Source: a bacterium
Lineage (GTDB): Bacteria; Orphanbacterota; Orphanbacteria; Orphanbacterales; Orphanbacteraceae
Assembly (NCBI GenBank): GCA_025782575.1
Contig: JALGYY010000009.1
Coordinates: 62,001-126,000 of the forward strand
Length of the DNA stretch: 64,000 nt
Direction of reading: 5' to 3'
Positions within the stretch are counted from its first letter, which is position 1. Each line of letters starts with the position of its first letter. Positions 44,958 to 52,821 of the stretch are shown here, one piece after another. Both the position numbers and the translations under genes were made by a program. The notes under the pieces were generated by a model, which ran no database searches, was not told the origin of the DNA, and saw nothing but the letters and a program-made list of their open reading frames with translations.

Positions 44958-46021
44958 CCAGAGATACGTCGGACCCCGCCCGCCCGAAACTCTACTTCGG
45001 CCGATTCGGCTGGCTTCTGACAGCGGCGTTCGTTCTTGTGATGGGGGGCGTCTTCCTTCAACTCGCTCCGCAGATCAGCAAGTCGAGAGCAACCCCTCCA
45101 CCCCCTTTCGATCTTACCGGCGCGCTCATTCCCGTTGACCAGATCGTAAACGCCGGCTTTTCGCGGGACGGAATCCGCGCTCTCGATCATCCCCTTCTTC
45201 TCACCGCCTCGCAGATCGATTCTCTTGCACAGATAAGAAGGAAGAAGTACCTGGTATCAGGGGAACGGGTAATCGGCGTAGCTGTTGGTAATGCCGCCCG
45301 CGCCTATCCGATCAGCGTTCTCAACTGGCACGAAGTGGTAAACGATACATTGGGCGGGGTGCCGATTGCCGTATGCTTTCATCCCCTTTGTGATGCGGTT
45401 ACCGTTTTCGATCGCAGATTCGGGGGAGAGGCACTGACATTCGGCCTGAGCGGGCTTCTTTATAACTCTCACCATCTCCTCTATGACCGGAGGCCGGGCG
45501 AGAACGGCGAAAGTCTCTGGAGTCCGGTACAGCGCCGGGCGGTGGCCGGGCCTGCCGCGAAGAGGGGAGAGTCGATCGACCTTCGGGGGCCGCTTCTCTG
45601 CAGCTGGGGGGAATGGCGGACCAGATACCCTGAAACGACGGTGATCCGGCGTGACCCGATAAGAATGAAACTATACAAACGGAAGCCCTATAACAGTTAC
45701 TACGGCTCCGAACTCTTGAAGTTCCCGGTACGGCCACTCCCTCCGCCCGACAGGCTGCCACTGAAGAGCAGGGTGATCGTCCTCTTCCCCGAAGGCGAGC
45801 CTGCCCCGTTCAGCGTGCCAGCAATCGTGCGAAAAATGGGGGACGCCGGCTTCTGGGAGACGACAGTAGATGGCCGTCCGATCCGTTTTGAAAGCGCCGG
45901 ATGCGATGATTGTATCGCAGCGCGATTTACCGATTCCGATCGCCCGGTCCCCGCTCTCTATTCATTCTGGTTTGCCTGGTATTCCCTGAACCCGGACGAC
46001 GACCTTATCTCGATCGACTGA
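44954..46021 (+). CDS. DUF3179 domain protein, membrane-anchored
   Basis: The 355-residue protein has a single N-terminal membrane segment (WLLTAAFVLVMGGVFLQLAP) and an extracytoplasmic DUF3179 domain. Conserved features visible are GNAARAYPISVLNWHEVVND, CFHPLCDAVTVFDR and FGLSGLLYNSHHLLYDR. The His and Cys residues in these motifs could bind metal or haem, but no function is established for the family. The gene overlaps ctaB by 4 bases, so it is co-expressed with a haem O synthase. A role connected with the oxidase or haem is a guess from position only. Confidence 0.82.
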   Translation: MTRDTSDPARPKLYFGRFGWLLTAAFVLVMGGVFLQLAPQISKSRATPPPPFDLTGALIPVDQIVNAGFSRDGIRALDHPLLLTASQIDSLAQIRRKKYLVSGERVIGVAVGNAARAYPISVLNWHEVVNDTLGGVPIAVCFHPLCDAVTVFDRRFGGEALTFGLSGLLYNSHHLLYDRRPGENGESLWSPVQRRAVAGPAAKRGESIDLRGPLLCSWGEWRTRYPETTVIRRDPIRMKLYKRKPYNSYYGSELLKFPVRPLPPPDRLPLKSRVIVLFPEGEPAPFSVPAIVRKMGDAGFWETTVDGRPIRFESAGCDDCIAARFTDSDRPVPALYSFWFAWYSLNPDDDLISID

Positions 46022-46164
46022 CGGGGGGAGCCCGGCATAGCGGTCCAGCCTTCAGCCCCCAAGTGTTCCAGTGCCTTCCTACGCATCGGTCGACCTTCCT
46101 CTCAAGGAGCTACTGCGGGACTCCGAACGGCGTCTCTCGCTGGCTCGTTCGGCCGGCCCATTTA

Positions 46165-46232
46165 GTTCCGGGGACACAATACGTAACTCCCCCCTCTCGA
46201 TTTGAGTGAGTTACGTATTGTGTCCCCGGAAC
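46165..46232. repeat. 25-bp perfect inverted repeat (possible non-autonomous or REP-like element)
   Basis: The left arm 46165-46189 begins GTTCCGGGGACACAATACG. The right arm 46208-46232 is its exact complement and ends TGTGTCCCCGGAAC. The loop is 18 bases. A transcript would fold into a very stable hairpin, but neither arm is followed by a T run, so it is not a typical terminator. Palindromes with this kind of GGGGACACAATAC core occur, to my knowledge, near REP-associated tyrosine transposases in other bacteria; no such transposase is encoded here. Confidence 0.75.
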
Positions 46233-46374
46233 CTTGCCTCATTATTTGTTCCTGCGCCATCTGGATTTATTCTCTGATAGATCAAATTAGCTATTGACAC
46301 GTTTTTGAGTCATAAATCGCTTAGAGCACATGCGCCTTGCGAGAATGACTGAAAAACGCTCTCCCGAGATCGTT

Positions 46375-46408
46375 AAATGAAAACATTTCATTTCTGATCT
46401 TTCGATCA
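46375..46408. promoter_or_regulatory. Pair of operator-like palindromes
   Basis: AAATGAAA-ACA-TTTCATTT (46375-46393) is a perfect 8-bp palindrome. TGATC-TTTC-GATCA (46395-46408) follows one base later. They lie about 115 bases before the HNH start. The layout resembles a repressor binding region; no regulator gene is adjacent. Confidence 0.4.
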
Positions 46409-46521
46409 TACCTCGAGCATAGTTCGTGCGTCAGAGAGGCTCTCTCGAACCCCCAAAAGCAGGGTGTATACTCTGTTCATGACCCCATGATCATCACGTT
46501 TAGCGATAAGGGGGCATGCCC

Positions 46522-47721
46522 ATGAACGAGCCGGAATTCTCCTGTCTGACCAACCAACAACTGATCAATTCAATCGAGAACTCAGCACGCGTGGAACGAT
46601 CGATCTCAATTGAGATACTCGATCAGCTCGCCGAGATGGACCGTAGAAAAATTCATTTGGAACTCGGCTTCCGATCACTTCACAGCTACTGCGTCTCAAG
46701 GCTCCTCTACTCTGAATCGGCAGCAGGCAGGCGAATCTGCGCGGCACGGGCAATGGCGAAGTGTCCGGAGATTCGCGAGATGATTTCCAATGGCCGTCTG
46801 AACCTCAGCACGGTATGTGTTCTTTCAAGCGTCTTGAATCAGGCGAACAGGTTCGATCTGCTGAAGCTATCATCAGGCAAGTCGTGGCGGGAAGTAGAGG
46901 CGATTGTCGGGCGACTGAAGCCTCGAAAGAAACTGCGTGAGCGGATCACTCCGGTGACGATCAAAGAACGTCCGGCGGAACAACCGAACCAGACAGAACC
47001 GGCTCGTCTTTTGATCCTGGATGATCATTCCGATCCGACCGAAGAGCGTACCAATTCGAACGGGTGCAAGAAAATTCACCTCCGCCGCGGAGGTAAAAAA
47101 CCGACCACCTCGGCCCCACAAGAAAGCCCGGCCGAAGCTCGGCACGATCGATTCGAACTGCGATTCTCTGCGAATCAGGATGTGATGATGATGCTTGAGA
47201 AGGCAAGGAAGATTGCGCCGGGAAGTTCGACTCTCGAATCCGTCTTCGGCAGAATGGTCCGCGAGTACCTCGAACGACACGATCCGGCGAAGAAACAGAA
47301 AAGAAGAGAGAAACGAAAAGAACTGGAAGCGAGGAAGGCGGAGAGCAAGAGGGCATCGACCGCGGTGTGCGAGCCGGTCAAGGCGGGTGTGGGGGAGAGC
47401 GGACCGCTGTTCGACGATCCGGGCCGTGTCGAAGAGCGTCGATCACGCCACATTCCGTCATATCTGCGTGATGAAATCGCTCTCCGTGACGGCTACCAAT
47501 GCACTTTCATCGGACTTGACGGCACACGATGCGATGCCACCCGCCATCTTCAGATCGATCACATCACCCCGTTCGCCTTTGGCGGTGCCCACGAATCAGC
47601 TAACCTGCGTCTCCTCTGCGGACCCCACAACCAGCTGGAAGCAGAGAGGATGGGGCTCAGTCCATCGGATCGAACGGTCGAACAGTCGCTGCAGGTCATG
47701 AATGGTCCCCCTGGGTCATGA
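46522..47721 (+). CDS. HNH endonuclease family protein
   Basis: The 399-residue protein has an N-terminal helical domain (about residues 1-140, with HLELGFRSLHSYCVSRLLYS) typical of HNH proteins with a DUF222/13E12-like front half. A long basic, Lys/Arg/Glu-rich linker follows (about 240-290), then a C-terminal HNH nuclease domain: IPSYLRDEIALRDGYQCTF, HLQIDHITPFAFGG, NLRLLCGPHNQ. The HNH core residues are the His-Asp pair in IDHI, the Asn in ANLRLLC and the final His. ATG 46522 is preferred because AAGGGGG sits seven bases ahead; ATG 46516 abuts it. These genes are often multicopy and behave like mobile elements; the nearby repeats fit that. Confidence 0.85.
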   Translation: MNEPEFSCLTNQQLINSIENSARVERSISIEILDQLAEMDRRKIHLELGFRSLHSYCVSRLLYSESAAGRRICAARAMAKCPEIREMISNGRLNLSTVCVLSSVLNQANRFDLLKLSSGKSWREVEAIVGRLKPRKKLRERITPVTIKERPAEQPNQTEPARLLILDDHSDPTEERTNSNGCKKIHLRRGGKKPTTSAPQESPAEARHDRFELRFSANQDVMMMLEKARKIAPGSSTLESVFGRMVREYLERHDPAKKQKRREKRKELEARKAESKRASTAVCEPVKAGVGESGPLFDDPGRVEERRSRHIPSYLRDEIALRDGYQCTFIGLDGTRCDATRHLQIDHITPFAFGGAHESANLRLLCGPHNQLEAERMGLSPSDRTVEQSLQVMNGPPGS

Positions 47722-47747
47722 ACGGTCGTCACAAATCATGATTGGTA
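47696..47747. repeat. Three 12-base direct repeats phased every 20 bases
   Basis: TCATGAATGGTC (47696), TCATGAACGGTC (47716) and TCATGATTGGTA (47736) start exactly 20 bases apart. The first two span the HNH stop codon. Twenty bases is close to two helical turns, so copies would face the same side of the DNA. Confidence 0.6.
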
Positions 47748-47850
47748 GCCCGGGGGCACAAGCTGTCACCTACTAGTCGTTGAATGAAAATGCTTACATG
47801 ACAGAACAAGGCCATGTTCTGACAGCCAACAGAACCACAGGACAAAACGA

Positions 47851-47880
47851 AACGCCGGCCAACGAGCGCCGGCCGGCGTT
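47851..47880. terminator. Terminator hairpin between HNH and selenoprotein genes
   Basis: AACGCCGGCC (47851-47860) and GGCCGGCGTT (47871-47880) make a 10-bp stem with a 10-base loop. It lies 23 bases after the selenoprotein stop, followed in the minus direction by TCGTTTTGTCC, so it mainly serves that gene and can also stop HNH transcription. Confidence 0.75.
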
Positions 47881-47903
47881 ACTTCACTCTCTTAACGTAG
47901 AGT

Positions 47904-49100
47904 CTATTTGGCGCTTGCGAGGAGCTCCTCGAAGCGTTCGAGCTGACTCTTGTAGTAGTCGCTTTCGGGATCCTCGGCGAGGGCGGCTCGAACGAGTTCG
48001 ACCGCATCCTCACAGGCTCCACGGGTGTTGCAGATTTCGGCGACAGTATCGAGAATCATCGCCTTTTCCTTGCCCGGTTCGGCAAGCTCCACACCCTTAC
48101 GCGCCAACTGCTCCGCCTCTTCCAGATTGATGTTCTGCTCGAAACAGAACCAGGCGAAATTGTTCAGCTGACCCGGCTCATCCATCCAGCCTTCGGGCAG
48201 GTTGGCCCGCTTAATCTTCAGCGCCTTGTCTTTATCTTCTTCGATGTAGAGCGCCTGCTCGATCTCGAGATCGGCGCGCCACTTTCGGACATCCTCATCC
48301 TTCGTGTCTGCTGTTGCCGAAAGAGCCGCGTCGAGAAACCGTTCCTGAAGCTTCGGGTTCTCAGCGCGATGGGCGACACGTGACACGGTATAGGCTGTGA
48401 AAAGCAGCTCAACCGGCCGCGTATTTTCAGAAGCGATCACAGCATCGGCGCTCGCCAGAAACTCATCGAACGAGTACTTGCCGGCACCGTAGGCGTCGGA
48501 AGCCGCATTGAAAATCTCATAGGCAAAGTCGACGCCGTTGTCATCATTCAATTTTTCAGCATTGCGGTAGTAATTCAGCGCCTCTTCATACTCTCCGGTC
48601 GCACCGGCCACCCGGCCCAGAACAGCGGCATCCAGAGATGTGGCGTCAGCTTTGTAGCGCTCCGAACGGTTCTCGAGGGTGATGGGATCGGACAAACCCT
48701 GGCTCGCCGTTTCCATGAATGAGAAGGCATCGTTATAACCGACCCACCTGTCGATCAGGTCTCCCTCGGGGGTGACCATGACGAAGTTGGGATAGCTGTG
48801 TACATCGTATGTTTTTGCTACTTCCGGCCCTTCACCCTTCTCCGCATCGACTTTGAAGAAGACAGGCTGGGCAAGAAAACTTTTCAGTGAGGCATTTTCT
48901 TCCGCTACACGAGCGAAACGTTTACAGGATCCTCACCACTCTGTGTAGAAGTCGATCAGTACAGGGGCGTTTCGTTCAGCGGCCAACCGCTTGGCATCCT
49001 CGAATGATGCAGGGTTTTCCGCGAGGGCTCCTGTAGCGACGAAAAAGCAGGCGAATCCTGCCATTCCGGCTGCCAGGAGCTGTCTCGGCATTCCGATCAT
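47904..49100 (-). CDS. Thioredoxin-fold selenoprotein with C-terminal TPR-like domain (in-frame TGA read as Sec)
   Basis: Reading from ATG 49100 (AAGGAG seven bases ahead) gives a signal peptide (cleavage near TGALA-EN), then a thioredoxin fold: APVLIDFYTEW, TGA, GSCKRFARVAEENASL, PVFFKVDAEKGEG and the cis-Pro loop YDVHSYPNFVMVTPEGD. The TGA (codon 56, 48933-48935) occupies the first Cys of the W-C-G-x-C-K redox motif. The frame is open on both sides for 55 and 342 codons. A SECIS-like hairpin follows (separate entry). The full product is 398 residues; residues about 150-398 are helical and TPR-like (YEEALNYYRNAEKLND, NLEEAEQLARKGVELA). Sec insertion needs selA/B/C/D, which are not in this window. 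A nonsense mutation or base error is the alternative, but its exact placement at the catalytic Cys argues against it. Standard gene calling would start at 48779 and lose the active site. Confidence 0.82.
48900..48935 (-). promoter_or_regulatory. Candidate bacterial SECIS element with its UGA codon
   Basis: After the UGA (48935-48933) come 14 bases, then UUUCGCU (48918-48912), a five-base loop CGUGU and AGCGGAA (48906-48900), forming a 7-bp stem with one G-U pair. The loop has G as its second base and starts 21 bases after UGA. Bacterial SECIS elements are described as having a G in the first two loop positions and a UGA-to-loop distance of about 16-37 bases; this hairpin meets both. Confidence 0.68.
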
Positions 49101-49316
49101 CTTATTCTCCTTCCGGGAACGCTATCAATTTGACTCCGATATGTATGATAGCCGATTTCTGGCTCAGGGGCGAGCCTCACACTCTCTCACGCATTATACT
49201 GTAAAGAAGTCCACCTATGGTTCACTCACCAATGCGGCCATGATGCTCCCCATTTGAGTCGCTCCCCGACAATTCGAAGGTCCCGGAAGTCCTTTCTCGA
49301 ATCCCAGGAGGGTCAA
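49101..49316. other. Divergent promoter region, selenoprotein and cupredoxin genes
   Basis: These 216 bases separate two outward-facing genes and must carry both promoters. No protein-coding frame here is convincing. The ribosome sites at either end (AAGGAG for the minus gene, AGGAGG for the plus gene) are clear, but I see no unambiguous -35/-10 pair. Confidence 0.4.
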
Positions 49317-49754
49317 ATGCCATCGAATATGCTACGAGCGCTCCTGTTCGTTGCCGTTACACTTCCAGTTCTTACGCCAGACCCGGTCTCTGCCGCCGAT
49401 ACGACCGTGGTCAATCAGGTCGGCTTCACATTCCAGCCGTCCGTCGTGACGATTCAGGTGGGGGATGCCGTCCGATGGGTGCGAGCGTCAGGAATCCACA
49501 CCATTACGAGCGGAACCGGATTCGCTGATCCCAACGTCGCGTTCTTCTTCGATGAGCCGTTTGACTTCGTTGATCCAGAATTCATCTACACCTTTGAGGA
49601 TACGGCCGGAACCTATCCCTATTTCTGCCGCCCTCACGAGGTTCTGGGCATGAAGGGAACGGTGATCGTCGAAAAGACGGATGTGGGTGTGCCGCTCAGC
49701 AGCCGATTCGAGAGAATCGAATGGGGTGCGCTGAAAAAGATCTTTGCAGAGTAG
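49317..49754 (+). CDS. Secreted cupredoxin (plastocyanin-like blue copper protein)
   Basis: The 145-residue protein has a signal peptide (LLFVAVTLPVLTPDPVSAA) and a plastocyanin-like domain: FQPSVVTIQVGDAVRWVR, GIHTITSG (first His ligand) and YFCRPHEVLGMKGTVIVE (Cys, His and Met ligands). All four type 1 copper ligands are therefore present. A C-terminal tail of about 25 residues (RFERIEWGALKKIFAE) is extra. ATG 49317 has AGGAGG ahead. It is likely a periplasmic electron carrier or copper-binding protein; with caa3 oxidase and ACIII in the same genome it could shuttle electrons, but this is inference. Confidence 0.88.
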   Translation: MPSNMLRALLFVAVTLPVLTPDPVSAADTTVVNQVGFTFQPSVVTIQVGDAVRWVRASGIHTITSGTGFADPNVAFFFDEPFDFVDPEFIYTFEDTAGTYPYFCRPHEVLGMKGTVIVEKTDVGVPLSSRFERIEWGALKKIFAE

Positions 49755-49942
49755 CGAAGGTCGAGGAGGGCCATCTTCCCCCTGTCTTCATATTCCATGA
49801 CTGGAATCGTGTATTTTCCTGAGCAGAATCTCATACTTCTCTATCATCGGAGTCCTGTGCTCCGCATCTCTTGCCGACCTGTGCGATCGATATAATCTCA
49901 GTGATTGGATGTACCATTGACCAGACCCGAAAGGAGTGCTTG

Positions 49943-51787
49943 ATGTACCGACCCGGATGGCTAGGCAAGACCCCGTTTCCAATGGTTCTCGTTCTCGCGT
50001 CCCTCTTCGTCGTGGGATGTGGGGACGACGATCCGACCGGACCGGGGGACGGGGGGGGCGATGGGAATGGCGAAATCGCCACCCGTGATCTTTCGTTCAC
50101 CATGGGTGGGATGGATCCCCATGTGGGGCAACTCCTCGAGATTCGTATCGTAGGCACGGAAGATGGAAAAGTGACCCACGGAAACGAGATGGAAGCCCGC
50201 TTCATTCTCGACCCCCTTCCTTCGGCCGAATATGTGATCGAGGTTCCCGACGGAGTTTCGGAAGGTCGTCACAATCTAGATTTCACGGCTGACCTGAATG
50301 GAAACGGAAGCTACGATCCGCCCCCGGCCGATCACGCCTGGCGGATCTCTCTCGCCGAGAGCGGGGACCTGACTCCGGAGTTCGCCCATAACGTCGACTT
50401 CGTGGACATCGAAAGTCCGTTACCCGGACAGGCGGGTGATTTCATCATGAATCTGACCGGCATGGATCCGCATGTGGGTCAGCTCTTTGAACTCCGCGTG
50501 ATGAACACCGGAACAGGACAGACAGTCGGCCAGTATCGGCTCGGCGCGATCCCCCAGGCCGGCTTCTCTATCATGATCCCGGGGATCATCGAGGACGGGG
50601 AAAGTTACCAGGTCGATTACTACGCCGATCTGAACGGCAGTGGAGGCTACAGTGCGCCGCCGAGCGACCATGCCTGGCGTGATGAGTCCACGGGAGATGC
50701 CGGAGGGCTCACCATCGACTTTGCTCACAACGTAGACTTCACCGATATCGGTTTTGCAAGCAGTGGCGGCGAGATCGCCCCTGAACCGCTGGTGCTCAGG
50801 GATCTCTCGTTTACACTCATGGGGATGGACCCACATGTGGGGCAGCACCTCGATATCCGGATCGTGGGAGCAGAGGACGGACTCCGAAGCCGCATCATCC
50901 TCTATCCACTCCCCTCGGCCGGGTTTGTCGTAAACGTGCCGAATGGTGTTGCCGAAGGCGCTCACAATCTCGACTTCACGGCTGATCTGAATGGAAACGG
51001 AACCTACGATCCGCCCCCGGTTGATCATGCCTGGCGGATTGCTCTCGCCGAAAACGGCGACCTGACTCCGGAGTTCGCCCATAACGTCAACTTCGTCGAT
51101 ATCGAGAATCCACTGCCCATGCAGGCGGGTGACTTCACCATGAATCTGACCGGCATGGATCCTCATGTCGGCCAGCTCTTCGAGCTTCGTGTGATGAACA
51201 CCGGTACCGGCCAGACTGTCGGACAGTATCGGCACGAAGCGATCGTGCAGGCGAACTTTTCCTTTGTGATTCCGGGAATCATTGAGAACGGGGAAAACTA
51301 TCGCGTCGACTACTACGCCGATCTGAATGGCAGCGGAGGCTACGATGCGCCGCCGAGCGATCATGCCTGGCGGGAAGACCTTACGGGAGGGTCGGACGGA
51401 CTCACCATCGATTTCGCCCATAACGTGAATTTCACCGATATCGATTTTGTGAGTAGCGGTGGGGTAATCGAAGAAGATCCGGGGGTTACATTCACTCAGA
51501 TCCAGAATGAGATCCTGACGCCGAGCTGTGTGAACGCGTTCTGCCATCCCGGTGGAGGGGCGCCGATGTCCCTCGCTCCAGGTGCTGCCTGGGGGAACCT
51601 CGTCGACGTGGCCTCCGGCTGGGGAATGGATCGTGTGGAGCCGGGCGATGCCGACAACAGTGCCCTCTATCTCAAGGTGATCGGGACGAGCATCGGATCG
51701 AGGATGCCCCTCGGTCGACCGGCTATCTCATCGGACCAGGCGGAGATGATCCGGGCCTGGATCGAAGCGGGAGCTCTCGACAACTGA
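49943..51787 (+). CDS. Lipoprotein with four-module tandem repeat and C-terminal CxxxxCH cytochrome-like domain
   Basis: The 614-residue protein has a lipobox (LFVVGC, Cys about residue 26) and a Gly/Asp linker. Four modules of about 115 residues then alternate A-B-A-B. Each starts near MDPHVGQ and contains ADLNG(N/S)G(S/T/G)Y followed by PP..DHAW and FAHNV(D/N)F. The C-terminal 100 residues contain PSCVNAFCHPGGGAP, a CxxxxCH motif like atypical haem c sites, and a late RMPLG that could give the Met ligand. The ATG at 49943 has AAAGGAG ahead. The DxNGNGxYDPP motifs resemble calcium-binding loops. Function unknown; an exported haem-binding surface protein is the best description. Confidence 0.78.
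   Translation: MYRPGWLGKTPFPMVLVLASLFVVGCGDDDPTGPGDGGGDGNGEIATRDLSFTMGGMDPHVGQLLEIRIVGTEDGKVTHGNEMEARFILDPLPSAEYVIEVPDGVSEGRHNLDFTADLNGNGSYDPPPADHAWRISLAESGDLTPEFAHNVDFVDIESPLPGQAGDFIMNLTGMDPHVGQLFELRVMNTGTGQTVGQYRLGAIPQAGFSIMIPGIIEDGESYQVDYYADLNGSGGYSAPPSDHAWRDESTGDAGGLTIDFAHNVDFTDIGFASSGGEIAPEPLVLRDLSFTLMGMDPHVGQHLDIRIVGAEDGLRSRIILYPLPSAGFVVNVPNGVAEGAHNLDFTADLNGNGTYDPPPVDHAWRIALAENGDLTPEFAHNVNFVDIENPLPMQAGDFTMNLTGMDPHVGQLFELRVMNTGTGQTVGQYRHEAIVQANFSFVIPGIIENGENYRVDYYADLNGSGGYDAPPSDHAWREDLTGGSDGLTIDFAHNVNFTDIDFVSSGGVIEEDPGVTFTQIQNEILTPSCVNAFCHPGGGAPMSLAPGAAWGNLVDVASGWGMDRVEPGDADNSALYLKVIGTSIGSRMPLGRPAISSDQAEMIRAWIEAGALDN
50087..51464 (+). repeat. Internal tandem duplication of about 0.7 kb
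   Basis: Module pair A-B (50087-50800) is repeated from 50801 to about 51464. The offset is 714 bases at the A modules and 693 at the B modules; the difference is a 21-base (7-codon) insertion in the first A module. Long stretches are near identical, for example around 50281-50340 and 50977-51036. Confidence 0.8.
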
Positions 51788-51813
51788 TTCGACCCAGGAT
51801 CAAGGGAACAAAG

Positions 51814-51850
51814 CAGGAAGCCCGGGGAAATGACTTCTCCGGGCTTCCTG
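51814..51850. terminator. Bidirectional terminator hairpin
   Basis: CAGGAAGCCCGG (51814-51825) and CCGGGCTTCCTG (51839-51850) form a perfect 12-bp stem with a 13-base loop, between two convergent genes. Confidence 0.8.
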
Positions 51851-51884
51851 GTGAACCGCTGTTCGTCCCCCTGGAACAAAGCCT

Positions 51885-52790
51885 TCAGTCGACCAGGCCA
51901 AGCTCCTCCAGGTAACTCTCCTCACCGTTCTGATGGAGCTTCCAGTAAGGGAGGCGGGTCGTTCCGGTCAACTCACCTGAAACGTCAGGATCGAGCTCCC
52001 AGCGGATGATGCGATGGGGGTAAGGCTCTTCGATCCAGAACTTTCCTTCCCGGCCACCGGCGATCTTCAGCTCGTACACGATCGTCTCATACGAGCCGGC
52101 CGGCACGCTGATATTCTCAGTCTTCTTCTTTCGAGTTATCTCAGCTGTGGTCCAGTCAGGAGGAACATGGCGAAGCCTGCTGAAAAACGTTCCGGGGAGA
52201 TAGGCCGATTTTTTCATTTCTCCCGGCTTCAGAAAGTCGCCCTTCAGCCCTCGAAGCAGCGTGAACAGGTTGTCCTCCACTATTCCGCCGGATGGCGACT
52301 TCAATTTTCGGTTTCCCGATTCCCCCTGGAAATAACTGTGCAGTCTGTTTTCGATTACGTTGCCGCGAAAAATGAACTCATTGTAGACATGGCCGCACCA
52401 CTCGGCGCTTGTAAACGTCACTTTGACAGGTGAGAAGTCATCGGTCCGGGCGAATACGGATACCATTGTGTTGTAGTCGTAAATACCGGTCTGGAAATCA
52501 CGAATCATGTTCAGTTTGAAGGCTTCAAAAACATCGCCCCCCCAGCCGTCCACTTGGTCTACTTTGACCCGATTCTTTTCGCTGAACGGTTCGGTGACGA
52601 AAATCATGACGCAACTCCCATCCCGATTCTCCCCGTAACGGGAAACGGTCAGATCATAGCCGTTCAGCTCGGCTTTGCCGTCGTGCCAGTAAGATTCGAA
52701 CGTGCTGCCCACAGCTTCCGGGACGGTCATGAGCAGGATCGCAAGTGCGACACCGGGTAGAATGCGGGGCCATCGACAGGTCCGATTCAT
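51885..52790 (-). CDS. Secreted protein of unknown function
   Basis: The 301-residue protein has a signal peptide (ILPGVALAILLMTVPEAVGS), so it is exported. Features visible: AELNGYDLTVSRYGENRDGS, FRGNVIENRLHSYFQGESG, GSYETIVYELKIAGGREGKF and WIEEPYPHRIIRWELDPDVS. The last part (attribute ending in a sentence-like beta strand pattern with ELKIAGG...KFWIEEPYPHRI) resembles the DUF3108-type C-terminal half, in which a conserved beta-sheet ends with a sugar- or lipid-exchange-like pattern, but I hold this weakly. ATG 52790 is chosen for its GGAG site; the frame extends to 52817. It stands downstream of the oxidase operon by about 30 bases and could be its last transcribed gene. Confidence 0.6.
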   Translation of the reverse strand: MNRTCRWPRILPGVALAILLMTVPEAVGSTFESYWHDGKAELNGYDLTVSRYGENRDGSCVMIFVTEPFSEKNRVKVDQVDGWGGDVFEAFKLNMIRDFQTGIYDYNTMVSVFARTDDFSPVKVTFTSAEWCGHVYNEFIFRGNVIENRLHSYFQGESGNRKLKSPSGGIVEDNLFTLLRGLKGDFLKPGEMKKSAYLPGTFFSRLRHVPPDWTTAEITRKKKTENISVPAGSYETIVYELKIAGGREGKFWIEEPYPHRIIRWELDPDVSGELTGTTRLPYWKLHQNGEESYLEELGLVD

Positions 52791-52821
52791 AGTGATTCTC
52801 CAGGGGATCTGATTCATTGAC

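Larger units (their letters stand above)
46022..46521. other. AT-richer intergenic patch upstream of the HNH gene
   Basis: This 500-base gap has lower GC than its surroundings from about 46240 on. It holds a long perfect inverted repeat (46165-46232) and two small palindromes (46375-46408), listed separately, and a possible -10 box TATACT at 46467-46472 without a good -35. No protein of recognisable family is encoded on either strand; the short plus frame 45910-46209 overlaps the DUF3179 gene and the repeat and is not credible. Confidence 0.6.

Noticed and set aside
45910-46209. 99-residue plus-strand frame over the DUF3179 end and the inverted repeat
   Set aside because: It overlaps a conserved gene in another frame and reads through the palindrome; no family resemblance to a transposase on either strand.
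46294-46316. TTGACA as a -35 box upstream of the HNH gene
   Set aside because: The nearest TATAAT-like sequence is only 11-13 bases away; no -10 at 16-18 bases.
47904-48779. Treating the thioredoxin-like gene as a 291-residue protein starting at 48779, or as a pseudogene
   Set aside because: The upstream frame encodes a signal peptide, a ribosome site and the thioredoxin active site; the only interruption is a TGA at the catalytic Cys, followed by a SECIS-like hairpin.
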